A DNA stretch of 64,000 nt, from assembly GCF_026339935.1 (NCBI RefSeq), contig NZ_JAPEPX010000001.1, positions 4,521,501-4,585,500 of the forward strand, read 5' to 3'. A program made the position numbers and the translations under genes. Under the pieces are notes generated by a model. The model ran no database searches. It worked only from the letters and a program-made list of their open reading frames with translations, and was not told the DNA's origin. Positions 16,402 to 24,790 of this stretch are shown piece after piece (the first letter of the stretch is position 1; every line of letters begins with the position of its first letter). Source of the DNA: Streptomyces sp. NBC_01551 (GTDB lineage Bacteria; Actinomycetota; Actinomycetes; Streptomycetales; Streptomycetaceae).

Positions 16402-17244
16402 GTGAGGGCGATGCGGGGACTCAAGGTGCTGCCGAGCGGTCGGCCCGGACGCGGCCGGCTGTATGTGAACCAGCCCGACGGCCGGGCGGTGGCCTGGTAC
16501 GACCGGGAGACCAACCGGATCAGCGTGCTCGCGGACCAGCACCGCGAGGCGGTCCTGGCGGCGTTGCGTCCGTACCTGCAACGGGGCTACACGCTCGGCC
16601 CGCCCCCCGTACCCACGGCGGCGGACCTGCGCAGACTGGCCCTCCCGCCCGACGAGGACCTGGCCCCGAACCGCCCGGGCGAGGCCCTGCTCGGCGAGCT
16701 GGCGCACGGCTCGGCCGGCGCCCGCGCCCGGCACCGGATGCGCCTGGAACTGCTGGCCCAGCAGCGGATGGGGGAGGAGCTGGACGCCCTGGAACCGCCG
16801 GAGTGGCGGGTGCTGCACGCCGTCCCGCTCCCGGGGGCCGGGCTGATCGACCACCTGCTGATCGGCCCGCCCGGGATCCTCTGCGTCCGCACCGTCCCGG
16901 GCCGCCGCCAGCGCGCGGCCGTCGGCGACCTCCTGCTCACGGTGGGCCGCGCCGAACCCCGCCAGGACCCGCGCTGGATCCGGCTGGCCGCCACCCGGGC
17001 GGGCCGGGCCCTGACGGCCCCGGTGATCCCGGCCCTGGCCCTGGTGGAGGCCTCGCGCGTCGAGGTGGCCCCCACGGTCCGCGACATCCGCGTCCTCCAG
17101 CCGGCCACGGCCCTCGCGTACCTCGCCGAGGCGCCGGTGACCCTCAAACCCCCGGACATCGAGGCCCTGTTCACCCTGGCCCGCGACTGGCGCACCTGGA
17201 CGGGCCGGCCCGTCGGACCCGCCTTCCGCAGACCCCGCCGGTAG
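16402..17244 (+). CDS. NERD-related protein with degenerate active site
   Basis: This 280-aa protein shares the whole architecture of the NERD-domain (nuclease-related) protein at 27433: GRLYVNQPDGRAVAWYDRETN, then DEDLAPNRPGEALL, then WRVLHAVPLPGAGLIDHLLIGPPGIL. NERD domains adopt a PD-(D/E)xK nuclease-like fold. Here the part that should carry the catalytic Lys (INTKRHPQK in the other copy) reads VRTVPGRRQ, so nuclease activity is doubtful. The start may be the GTG at 16402 or the ATG at 16411; neither has a decisive ribosome binding site. It lies just upstream of ku, but a link to end joining is only positional. Confidence 0.75.
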   Translation: MRAMRGLKVLPSGRPGRGRLYVNQPDGRAVAWYDRETNRISVLADQHREAVLAALRPYLQRGYTLGPPPVPTAADLRRLALPPDEDLAPNRPGEALLGELAHGSAGARARHRMRLELLAQQRMGEELDALEPPEWRVLHAVPLPGAGLIDHLLIGPPGILCVRTVPGRRQRAAVGDLLLTVGRAEPRQDPRWIRLAATRAGRALTAPVIPALALVEASRVEVAPTVRDIRVLQPATALAYLAEAPVTLKPPDIEALFTLARDWRTWTGRPVGPAFRRPRR

Positions 17245-17346
17245 CGGGGGAGCCCCGCGCGCGGCGCCGTCACCGGATGGGACGGCGCCGAGTGTCGCGC
17301 TCCCGGACCCCGGCATAGCCTGAGGGCCCCAGGGAAGGAGCCACCC

Positions 17347-18522
17347 ATGCGAGCGACCTGGAAGGGAGCCATCTCCTTCGGCCTGGTCACGATCCCGGTC
17401 CAGCTCTTCACGGCGACGGAGGAGCATGACATTCCGCTCCGCCAGGTGCACGAGAAGGACGCCTCCAGGGTCCGGCTGCGGCGCGTGTGCGAGGCCGAGG
17501 ACGTCGAGATCCCCTACCAGGAGATCGCCAAGGGGTACGAGGCCCCGGACGGCAGCATGATCATGCTGACCGACGAGGACCTAGCCGGCCTCCCGCTGCC
17601 CAGCAAGAAGCTCATCGACGTGCTGGCCTTCGTCGACGCCGGGACCATCGATCCGCTGATGTTCTCCAAGGCGTACTACGTCGGCACCGCCGACAAGGCC
17701 GCGGCCAAGCCGTACGCCCTGCTCAAGGAGGCCCTCACCGAATCCGGGCAGATCGCCGTCACGAAGATCGCCATCCGCTCGCGGGAGTCCCTCGCCGTGC
17801 TGCGGGTACACGAGGACACCCTCGTCCTGCAGACCTGCCTGTGGCCCGACGAGGTGCGGCCGGCCGCCGGGATCACCCCCGAGGACGAGGTCACCATCCG
17901 CCCGCAGGAACTGCAGATGGCCAAGTCGCTCATGGACATGCTGTCCCAGGACTTCGACATCTCGGCGCTCCACGACGAGTACCAGGAAGCGCTCCAGCAG
18001 GTCATCGAGGCCCGGCTGATGGGCATCGAGCCCCCGCACGAGGAGGAGGCCGCCCCAACCGGCGGCCAGGTCATCGACCTGATGGCGGCGCTGGAGAACA
18101 GCGTCCGCGCGGCCCGGGAATCGCGCGGGGAGACGGGAACGGGATCGGGGACGGGGACAGGGACGGGGACCGCCGAAGTGCGCGAGCTGCCCGTCCGTAC
18201 GGCGGCGGGGAAGACCGCGGCGAAGCGGACCGAGAGAACGGCCACGAAGACGGCCGCCAAGACCGCGGCCAAGACCGCCGTCGTCCCCAAGGACACCGGC
18301 GGCAAGAAGAGCACCGCGGCCCGCAAGACGGCCGCGAGGAAGACCACCGCCAAGTCCACCTCGGCGAAGACGGCGAGCGCGGCGAAGACGACCGCCAAGA
18401 GCACCGCGACGACGGCGAAGACGACCGCGAAGACGACCGCGAAGACGACGGCGAAGACGACCGCCAAGAGCGCCGCGAAGACGGCCACCGCCAAGAAGGC
18501 CACCAAGCGCGCATCCGCCTGA
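17347..18522 (+). CDS. ku: Ku, non-homologous end-joining protein
   Basis: This 391-aa bacterial Ku protein forms a ring-shaped homodimer that binds DNA double-strand ends and recruits LigD. The N-terminal Ku core is intact (MRATWKGAISFGLVTIPVQLFTATE through the DEYQEALQQVIEARLMG bridge, about residues 1-240). It is followed by a long Lys/Ala/Thr-rich tail of repeated KTAAK/KTTAK units (about residues 270-391) like histone H1, as in other Streptomyces Ku proteins; such tails promote DNA binding and bridging. The ribosome binding site GGGAAGGAG lies ahead of the ATG. LigD-type polymerase and ligase genes follow. Confidence 0.97.
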   Translation: MRATWKGAISFGLVTIPVQLFTATEEHDIPLRQVHEKDASRVRLRRVCEAEDVEIPYQEIAKGYEAPDGSMIMLTDEDLAGLPLPSKKLIDVLAFVDAGTIDPLMFSKAYYVGTADKAAAKPYALLKEALTESGQIAVTKIAIRSRESLAVLRVHEDTLVLQTCLWPDEVRPAAGITPEDEVTIRPQELQMAKSLMDMLSQDFDISALHDEYQEALQQVIEARLMGIEPPHEEEAAPTGGQVIDLMAALENSVRAARESRGETGTGSGTGTGTGTAEVRELPVRTAAGKTAAKRTERTATKTAAKTAAKTAVVPKDTGGKKSTAARKTAARKTTAKSTSAKTASAAKTTAKSTATTAKTTAKTTAKTTAKTTAKSAAKTATAKKATKRASA

Positions 18523-18583
18523 CCGGGGTGGACCCGGCGGGCCGCACCGCCCGGTTTCTCCCGATCCATGGCAGTCTCGTCGT

Positions 18584-19498
18584 ATGGCGCCGATCACCAT
18601 GGTGGAGGGGCGTCGCATCTCGCTCAGCAATCTCGACAAGGTCCTGTACCCCGAGACCGGCTTCACCAAGGGCGAGGTGCTGCACTACTACGCCACCGTC
18701 GCGCAGTCGCTGCTGGCCCACATCCACAACCGGCCGGTGTCGTTCCTGCGCTATCCCGACGGCCCGGACGGCCAGCGGTTCTTCACCAAGAACCCGCCGC
18801 CCGGCACCCCCGCATGGGTGCGGACCACCCCCGTCCCCCGATCGGACGACCCCGACGCCGAGCAGGTCGTCATCGCCGACATGCCCTCCCTCATGTGGGC
18901 CGCGAACCTCGTCGTCGAGTTCCACACCCCCCAATGGCCGGCCGACAGCCCCGCCGTCGCCGACCGCCTGGTCTTCGACCTCGACCCCGGCCCGCCCGCG
19001 AGCGTCGTCGAGTGCTGCGCCGCCGCGCTGTGGCTGCGCGACCGGCTCGCCGCCGACGGCCTGGAGGCGTACGCCAAGACCTCCGGCTCCAAGGGCCTCC
19101 ACCTGGCCGTGGCCCTGGAACCGGCCCCGTCCGACCGGGTGTCCGCGTACGCGAAGACGCTCGCCCAGGAGGCCGAGCGCGAGCTCCCCGACCTCGTCGT
19201 CCACCGGATGGCCAAGGCGCTGCGCCCCGGCAAGGTGTTCGTCGACCACAGCCAGAACGCCGCCGCGAAGACCACCGCCGCGCCGTACACGCTGCGCGCC
19301 CGCGCCCGGCCCACCGTCTCCGCTCCCGTCTCCTGGCAGGAGGTCGAGGACTGCCGCGATCCCGCCGACCTGGTCTTCCTCGCCGACGACATCCCGCCGC
19401 GGCTGGAGCGCGACGGCGATCTGCTGGCCCCCCTGGCCGATCCGAACCGCGCCGGGCGACTCCCCGGCACCGCGCGGAGCCGGCGGGCCCGGTCATGA
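18584..19498 (+). CDS. ligD: LigD-type NHEJ polymerase (primase-polymerase domain)
   Basis: This 304-aa stand-alone polymerase domain is of the LigD PolDom/AEP type, which fills gaps and adds nucleotides at broken ends with a preference for ribonucleotides. The catalytic acidic pair is seen in LVFDLDPGPPAS, the conserved SGSKGLHLAVAL motif follows, and the SFLRYPDGPDGQRFFTKNPP motif sits near the N terminus. In Mycobacterium these functions are fused in one LigD polypeptide; here polymerase and ligase are separate, as usual in Streptomyces. Its stop overlaps the start of the ligase gene by 4 nt. Confidence 0.93.
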   Translation: MAPITMVEGRRISLSNLDKVLYPETGFTKGEVLHYYATVAQSLLAHIHNRPVSFLRYPDGPDGQRFFTKNPPPGTPAWVRTTPVPRSDDPDAEQVVIADMPSLMWAANLVVEFHTPQWPADSPAVADRLVFDLDPGPPASVVECCAAALWLRDRLAADGLEAYAKTSGSKGLHLAVALEPAPSDRVSAYAKTLAQEAERELPDLVVHRMAKALRPGKVFVDHSQNAAAKTTAAPYTLRARARPTVSAPVSWQEVEDCRDPADLVFLADDIPPRLERDGDLLAPLADPNRAGRLPGTARSRRARS

Positions 19499-20430
19499 TC
19501 ACCGTCGCGCTCGCCACCGCCGTCTCCACGCTCCCGCGCGCGCCGGGACTCGCGTACGAGCCGAAGTTCGACGGCCACCGGCTGGTCGTGGTGCGCACCG
19601 TGGAGGACGTGGTGCTCCAGGCCCGCTCCGGCCGGATCGTCACCGCCGCCTTCCCCGATCTGGCGGCCGCCGCCCGGCAGTTGCCCGCCGGGACCGTCCT
19701 CGACGGGGAAGTGGTGGTGTGGCACGAGGGGCGTACGGACTTCGCCCTGGTCCAGCGCCGGGCGGCCGCGACGCCCGTACGGGCCGCCGTGCTCGCGCAG
19801 AGCCTGCCCGCCTCGTACGCGGCCTTCGACGTCCTGGAGCTGGCCGGGCTCGACGTCCGCGCCCGCCCGTACGAGCGGCGGCGCGCCCTCCTCGTGGACC
19901 TGCTGCTCCCGCTCGGCCCGCCGCTGCAACCGGTGCCGATGACCACCGATCCGGAACTCGCCGCCACCTGGTACGAGACGCTGCCGGCGAGCGGCATCGA
20001 GGGCCTGGTCGTCAAACGGCTGGACCAGTCCTACCCGGCCGGGCGGCGCGGCTGGCGCAAACTCCGGCACACGGACGTGCGGGACGCGGCGGTCGTCGGG
20101 TACACCGGGTCACCGCGCAAACCGGTGGCGCTGGTCCTCGTACTGCCGGTCGGGGACGAGACGCCGCTGGTGTCGAGCCCGCTGACGGCGGCGCTGCGCG
20201 CGGAGCTGGCGGCGGCCGTGGCGGAGCGGGCGACGGGGGGCGCGGCGACGGGTGCTGCGGCGCCGGGTGCCACGGCGCCGGGCGGCACGGCGAGGGGCGG
20301 CACGGTCACCGCGATCGGGCTCGGCGAGGTCCCCTTCCGGCCGCTCGACCCGCCGCTGACGGCGGAGGTCCGGCACACCTCGGCGCGGCACCCGCCGCCG
20401 GAGGTGCTGCGGCTGCGCACCGACCTCTGA
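19495..20430 (+). CDS. ATP-dependent DNA ligase, LigD ligase-domain type
   Basis: This 311-aa ATP-dependent ligase seals the repaired break. Motif I with the adenylated Lys is YEPKFDGHR (near residue 25). Other motifs visible are LDGEVVVW (motif III region), SGIEGLVVKR (motif IV) and RGWRKLRH (motif V). A C-terminal OB-like part follows and contains a low-complexity Ala/Thr/Gly insertion (GGAATGAAAPGATAPGGTARGG). The ATG overlaps the polymerase stop (ATGA). The length fits a minimal ligase without nuclease domain. The operon ends at a strong hairpin. Confidence 0.93.
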   Translation: MITVALATAVSTLPRAPGLAYEPKFDGHRLVVVRTVEDVVLQARSGRIVTAAFPDLAAAARQLPAGTVLDGEVVVWHEGRTDFALVQRRAAATPVRAAVLAQSLPASYAAFDVLELAGLDVRARPYERRRALLVDLLLPLGPPLQPVPMTTDPELAATWYETLPASGIEGLVVKRLDQSYPAGRRGWRKLRHTDVRDAAVVGYTGSPRKPVALVLVLPVGDETPLVSSPLTAALRAELAAAVAERATGGAATGAAAPGATAPGGTARGGTVTAIGLGEVPFRPLDPPLTAEVRHTSARHPPPEVLRLRTDL

Positions 20431-20433
20431 CGG

Positions 20434-20479
20434 ACAGCCCCGCGGCCCGCACCGGGAGGGTGCGGGCCGCGGGGGCTGT
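20434..20479. terminator. Strong bidirectional terminator hairpin
   Basis: A near-perfect inverted repeat with about 20 bp of stem (ACAGCCCCGCGGCCCGCACC pairing to the right arm ending GGGGGCTGT), with a 6-nt loop and one bulged G. It lies directly after the ligase gene and faces the convergent DUF6479 gene. Confidence 0.85.
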
Positions 20480-20529
20480 TGGGCGTCGGGCGTTGGGCGT
20501 CGGGCGGTCGGCGCCGGGCCTCGGGCGTT

Positions 20530-20925
20530 TCAGGCGTGCGCGCCGCGCCCCGCGTCCGGGGGCGCGCCGGGCTGGACGTGCGGGTGAGGGCCCTTCACCT
20601 GCTGGTGGGCGGCCTCCCGTTCGGCCCGGACTTCCTCCGGATGGCTGGAGGTGGTGGAGCCGAAGTTGCCGTAGCCCTGCATCTCGTGCGGCCTCAGGCC
20701 ACCTTCGGGGATCTCCACGGGATCCCGCTCCTCGCGCACCTCGTAGACCGCGCCGCCGTCCGGCAGATGGGGCTGGCTCTCGGGGTCGGGCGGCGGGGGC
20801 TCCTTGGCCCGGACGCGCTGACCCAGCTTGAAGGCGGCGAGCAGGAAGCCGACGGTGACCAGCCCGGCGAAGAAGAACCAGGCGATGTTGCCGAGGATCG
20901 CGTCCACGCTCAGGATCATGTCCAT
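20530..20925 (-). CDS. DUF6479-family membrane protein
   Basis: This 131-aa protein has one N-terminal transmembrane helix (LGNIAWFFFAGLVTVGFLLAAFKLG) and a polar cytoplasmic tail with the family motif PEGGLRPHEMQGYGNFGS. These features match DUF6479 proteins of Streptomyces, whose function is unknown. The ATG at 20925 begins MDMILSVD; longer frames upstream run into noncoding sequence. The tail is His/Pro-rich at its end (KGPHPHVQPGAPPDAGRG). Confidence 0.8.
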   Translation of the reverse strand: MDMILSVDAILGNIAWFFFAGLVTVGFLLAAFKLGQRVRAKEPPPPDPESQPHLPDGGAVYEVREERDPVEIPEGGLRPHEMQGYGNFGSTTSSHPEEVRAEREAAHQQVKGPHPHVQPGAPPDAGRGAHA

Positions 20926-21047
20926 ACGGACCAGTTTCCCGCACTTGTGACCGATATGCGCATCTCTGGGTAGATACCTTGGGCCGTCCGGGGTACGTGC
21001 GAAGGGCCGACGCGAGCCGGTACACCCCAGGCGGAAGGAGGCCGGCC

Positions 21048-21344
21048 ATGCCCCGCGGATCCTCAAGGAGAGCGCCGAGCAGCGCGGCGAGTCCGAGAAG
21101 TGGGCGAAGGAGATCGCCGCCCGGACGGTGAACAAGGAGCGAGCCCGCGCGGGCGAGTCCAAGACCGCGAGCAAGCAGTCGCTGGACGACATGTCCTCGT
21201 CCCGTCGCGGCGGCCTGCGCTCCCACTCGGGCGCGCAGGGGCCCACGTACGACCAGCTTCTACGCCGAGGCGCAGCGCCGCGGCGTCCACGGCCGCTCCG
21301 ACATGAACAAGGCCGAACTCAAGCGCGCCCTCGGCTCCGACTGA
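21048..21344 (+). pseudogene. Frameshifted 'plasmid stabilization' protein gene
   Basis: Three reading frames joined end to end give a protein typical of the Streptomyces 'plasmid stabilization protein' family. It starts MPRGSS after a strong ribosome binding site (GGAAGGAG). After a frame change comes LKESAEQRGESEKWAKEIAARTVNKERARAGESKTASKQS, then RSHSGAQGPTYDQL. A second frame change near 21257 leads to FYAEAQRRGVHGRSDMNKAELKRALGSD and a stop at 21342-21344. The first junction also lacks about ten residues. No single frame covers more than part of it, so I call it a pseudogene. Sequencing errors could mimic this. Confidence 0.75.
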
Positions 21345-21849
21345 CCGGGGCGACCGGGGCATCCGCGTTCGGGGCGATCGGGGTGTCCGCTACGTCCGGG
21401 GTGTCCGGGGTGTCCGCGGCGATCGGGGTGTCCGGGGCGACTGGGGTGTCCGCGGGGATCGGGGTGTCCGGGGTGTCCGCCGCGACCGCGGCGACCTCCG
21501 CGACCCGCGACCGGGGTGCCTCTGGAGGCACTCCGGAGCCGGCACTCCGGAGCTGGCACTCCGGAGCTGGCACTCCGGAGCTGGCACTCCGGAGCTGGCA
21601 CTCCGGAGCTGGCACTCCGGGGATGCTCCCGAGCCGCCATCCCGGGGATGCTCCCGAGCCGCCACTCCGGGGATGCCCCCGAGCCGCCACTCCGGGGATG
21701 CTCCCGAGGCGGCACCCCGGGGATGCCCCCGAGCCGCCACTCCGGGGATGCTCCCGAGGCGGCACCCCGGGGATGCCCCCGAGCCGCCATCCCGGGGATG
21801 CTCCCGAGGCGGCACTCCGGGGATGCTCCCGAGCCGCCATCCCGGGGAG
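21345..21849. repeat. Three adjoining tandem repeat arrays (12-nt-like, 14-nt, 25-nt)
   Basis: The 505-nt gap between the pseudogene and the XdhC gene is entirely repetitive. 21350-21500 has irregular GGGGTGTCCGCGG-type units. About 21530-21620 has seven copies of the 14-mer CTGGCACTCCGGAG. 21619-21843 has nine copies of a 25-nt unit starting GGGGATGCTCCCGAGCCGCC, exactly in register, with a tenth copy truncated at 21844. All frames on both strands are open, which is an effect of the repeats and not coding. The array abuts the XdhC stop codon. Confidence 0.92.
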
Positions 21850-22833
21850 TCACCCCCGCAGCGGCCCGTCGGCGTCCCGTACCCCGCGGGCGTCCCGCCC
21901 GCCGAGCACCGCCAGCATCTCCGCGCAGATCGCCAGCGCCGTCTCCGCCGGCGTCTGCGCCCCCAGGTCCAGCCCGATCGGCCCGTGCACCGTCTCCAGC
22001 CGCGCCTCCGAGACCCCCGCCGCCAGCAGCCCCTCCCGGCGCCGCGCCGTGGTCCTCCGGGAGCCGAGCGCACCGACGTACGGGATCCCCAGCGCCAGCG
22101 CGGTGCGCAGCGTCGGAACATCGAACTCCGGGTCGTGGCTGAGCATCGCCAGGCAGGCCGCGTCCCGCCGCGCCGCCAGCACCTTCTCGGCCTGCGCCGT
22201 CTCCGTCACGACCACCGCTTCCCACCCCAGCAGCCCGGCCTGGCGGGCGATGACCTCCCCGAGCTCGCCGCCCCCGCCGATCACCACGTACGGCGCCGAC
22301 GGGTACGCCTCCACCAGGACCAGCCCGGACCCGCCGTACAGCGCGTCCCGCCCCGGCCGGCGCGTCGCCAGCAGCTCGCCGGCCCGCCGCTCGGAGTCCG
22401 ACCCCGGCTCGTCGGTGGCCCGTACGACCTCGCTCACGGCATGGTCGGCCCGCTCGTTCAGCCGGGTCACCAGGGCCACCCCGACCCCCTCGGCCAGCAG
22501 CTCCCACCACGCCGCCGGCACCGACTCCAGCGGCTGGAGCAGGATCTCCGCCTGGCCACCGCAGGTCAGCCGCGCCTCCACCGCCTCGCCCGCCCCGACC
22601 GAGACCTCGCAGACCCGCGCGGTCTCCCCGTCGCGCATCGCCCCGGCCTCGGCGACGAGCTCCGCGTCGAACACCCCGCGGTACAGCGCGCCCACGCATT
22701 CCCCGCGCGGATCGATCAGCACCGCCCCGGCGGGGTCACGCGGACCGAACCCCTGCTCGGTCACCGGCCGCGCCAAAAACCCGCCGCGCCCCTCGACCGC
22801 CCACTGCCGTGCCGTCTGCGCAAGCTCCCGCAT
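21850..22833 (-). CDS. XdhC/CoxI-family protein
   Basis: This 327-aa protein belongs to the XdhC/CoxI family, chaperone-like proteins that help insert sulfurated molybdenum cofactor into xanthine dehydrogenase-type enzymes. The N-terminal XdhC half (VLIDPRGECVGAL, CGGQAEILLQPL) is followed by a Rossmann domain (YVVIGGGGELGEVIARQAGLLGWEAVVV) and the conserved SHDPEFDVPTLRTALALGIPYVGALGSRRT. The ATG at 22833 is preceded by GAGGATGGGG. No molybdenum hydroxylase genes are in the window, so its client is not visible. Its 3' end runs straight into the 25-nt repeats. Confidence 0.9.
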   Translation of the reverse strand: MRELAQTARQWAVEGRGGFLARPVTEQGFGPRDPAGAVLIDPRGECVGALYRGVFDAELVAEAGAMRDGETARVCEVSVGAGEAVEARLTCGGQAEILLQPLESVPAAWWELLAEGVGVALVTRLNERADHAVSEVVRATDEPGSDSERRAGELLATRRPGRDALYGGSGLVLVEAYPSAPYVVIGGGGELGEVIARQAGLLGWEAVVVTETAQAEKVLAARRDAACLAMLSHDPEFDVPTLRTALALGIPYVGALGSRRTTARRREGLLAAGVSEARLETVHGPIGLDLGAQTPAETALAICAEMLAVLGGRDARGVRDADGPLRG

Positions 22834-23080
22834 CGCGATGCCCCATCCTCGTCGTCAGAGCCCACCACAAAGCGCCAGGTCAGCGGCGCTACATGGCCTC
22901 ACCTTCAACCTATGCACGCCCTCCGGCCCGATCCACCCCCCAAAACCCACAGACCCCGCGCCACCTCCCTCGTACAGACCACCGGAAGCACTGCCCCCGC
23001 CCGAGTTGCGCGACACCCGCGCATGGGGTTGCGTCGAAGAGAACGGGGGTGCTGCGCGAGCGGGGCGGAGGCGAACCCGC

Positions 23081-24376
23081 ATGCTGTTCACCGATCGCGA
23101 CGACGCGGGGCGACGGCTCGCCGTGGCCCTCGGGAAGTACGCGGACCTGCGCCCCGTCGTCCTGGGCCTGCCGCGCGGCGGCGTCCCGGTGGCGTTCCAC
23201 GTCGCCCGGGCGCTCGGTGCCCCGCTCGACGTGGTCATCGTCCGCAAGCTCGGCGTCCCGTACCAGCACGAGCTGGCGTTCGGCGCGCTCGGCGAGGACG
23301 GGGTACGGGTGATCAGCGAGGACATCGTCCGACGCGGCCGGCTCCGCCCCGAGGACATCCGCTCGGTAGAGCAAGCCGAGTCGGCGGCCCTGGCCCGCCA
23401 GACCGACCGGTTCCGCGGGAACCGCCCGCGCCTCGACCTGACCGGCCGGACGGTGATCGTGGTGGACGACGGCATCGCCACCGGCGCGACGGCCGCCGCC
23501 GCGTGCGAGGTGGTACGCGCCCAGGGCGCGGCCCACGTGGTGATGGCGACCCCGGTCGCCCCACCGGACGCGGCGGCGACGCTCTCCACGGCGGCGGACG
23601 AACTGATCTGCCTGTCCACGCCAGCCGGCTTCTCCTCAGTGGGCCAGTGGTACGAAGACTTCTCCCAAACCTCGGACGAAGAAGTCACAGCCCTCCTAAC
23701 AGAGGCGGCCGGGCCGCCGGCCGCGGCGCGCCCGGTGGAGGTCACCGTCGACGCCGCCGGCCTGTCCCTGGCCGGGGACCTCACCCTCCCCGCCGGCGCC
23801 CCGGCCGTGGTGATGTTCGCCCACGGCTCCGGCAGCAGCCGCCACAGCCCCCGCAACCGCTCGGTGGCCTCCGACCTGAACCGGGCCGGCCTGGGCACGC
23901 TCCTCTTCGACCTGCTGACCCCGGCCGAAGAGGGCGACCGGGCCCGCGTCTTCGACATCGACACCCTGGCGACCCGCCTGACCGACGCGACGGCCTGGCT
24001 CCGCACCCGTACCCCGACCCCGATCGCCTACTTCGGCGCGAGCACCGGCGCCGCGGCCGCCTTGACCGCCGCCGCCTCCCCCGGAGCGGACATCGCCGCG
24101 GTGGTCTCCCGCGGCGGCCGCCCCGACCTGGCCGCCCCGCACCTCGCCGAGGTCCGCGCCCCGACCCTCCTCATCGTCGGCGGCGACGACTCCCTGGTCC
24201 TCGACCTCAACCGCGAGGCCCAGTCCCGGCTGCGCTGCGAGAACCGCCTGGAGGTCGTCGAGGACGCCACCCACCTCTTCGAGGAACCCGGCGCCCTGGA
24301 AGAGGTCTCCGCCCTGGCCCGCACCTGGTTCCTCACCCACCTCCCGGCCGGACCGACCCCGCCTGCAACTCCGTGA
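23081..24376 (+). CDS. Phosphoribosyltransferase fused to alpha/beta hydrolase
   Basis: This 431-aa two-domain protein starts with a type I phosphoribosyltransferase domain, residues 1-210, with the PRPP-binding loop VIVVDDGIATGATAAAAC. It ends with a dienelactone-hydrolase-like alpha/beta hydrolase, residues about 225-431, with an oxyanion-type segment VMFAHGSGSSRHSPRN, the nucleophile elbow YFGASTGAA, the acid-bearing VGGDDSLV and the His-bearing DATHLFEEPG. The fusion is known in actinobacteria, where the PRTase domain often stands alone as an erythromycin-esterase-linked or stress-linked gene. The substrate is unknown. The ATG at 23081 was chosen because upstream frame sequence is not protein-like. 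Confidence 0.85.
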   Translation: MLFTDRDDAGRRLAVALGKYADLRPVVLGLPRGGVPVAFHVARALGAPLDVVIVRKLGVPYQHELAFGALGEDGVRVISEDIVRRGRLRPEDIRSVEQAESAALARQTDRFRGNRPRLDLTGRTVIVVDDGIATGATAAAACEVVRAQGAAHVVMATPVAPPDAAATLSTAADELICLSTPAGFSSVGQWYEDFSQTSDEEVTALLTEAAGPPAAARPVEVTVDAAGLSLAGDLTLPAGAPAVVMFAHGSGSSRHSPRNRSVASDLNRAGLGTLLFDLLTPAEEGDRARVFDIDTLATRLTDATAWLRTRTPTPIAYFGASTGAAAALTAAASPGADIAAVVSRGGRPDLAAPHLAEVRAPTLLIVGGDDSLVLDLNREAQSRLRCENRLEVVEDATHLFEEPGALEEVSALARTWFLTHLPAGPTPPATP

Positions 24377-24652
24377 TCCCCCTGCCCGACACGGGGGTTG
24401 ACCCAGCAGCCGCTTCCCCCGGCCCCCGACCGCCGCGGACCCCTGGCGATGCCCTGAGGCACAGTCGGCCACGGGACCCCACTCATCTCGGTGTCTCGGC
24501 CTCACCGCAGCGATCACTCCGGCACCACGAGGAGGCTGCGCTCCGCCGCAAGGTGGCCATACGCCTGCACAGCAGGGCAGTTGACTGCGCATACGCGAAG
24601 ACCCCGTCTCAGCTAACTCGCTGATGGCGGGGTCTTTGGGCACTTCCTGCGA
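24377..24652. other. Chromosomal flank of the island with tRNA-type terminator
   Basis: There is no gene here. 24383-24405 contains a small C/G hairpin that may end the preceding gene. At 24599-24635 a hairpin (AGACCCCG ... CGGGGTCT) precedes the att core by 18 nt. The block 24585-24698 is closely similar to 36889-37001: the first 24 nt of each block are identical, the hairpin arms are identical and the loops differ. Read on the minus strand this hairpin would terminate the original tRNA-Arg transcript, so it may be the native downstream flank of the tRNA gene. Confidence 0.65.
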
Positions 24653-24698
24653 AGTGCCCCCGGCAGGATTCGAACCTGCGCACACGGCTCCGGAGGCC
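24653..24698. other. attL of AICE element 1 (tRNA-Arg 3'-end duplicate)
   Basis: A 46-nt exact copy of the 3' end of the tRNA-Arg gene at 54208-54253. It covers the acceptor stem, T arm and anticodon loop region (TGCCCCCGGCAGGATTCGAA onward) and diverges after CGGAGGCC. The first 44 nt are also present at 36958-37001. It is not a functional tRNA, because the 5' half is missing. Confidence 0.93.
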
Positions 24699-24790
24699 CC
24701 GTGCATCTCACGCGTTTCACCTGGTCATGGGCTCAAGATGGGCGTGCTCCGGCGTTGCTGTCCACGAATAGGCCACGGCTCGCAGACAAG

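Noticed and set aside
21619..21849. 25-nt array as a CRISPR
   Set aside because: The units follow each other directly with no unique spacers, and no cas genes are present.
24653..24698. Partial tRNA as a tRNA gene
   Set aside because: Only the 3' 46 nt of tRNA-Arg are present. The D arm and 5' acceptor strand are missing. The same applies to 36958-37001.
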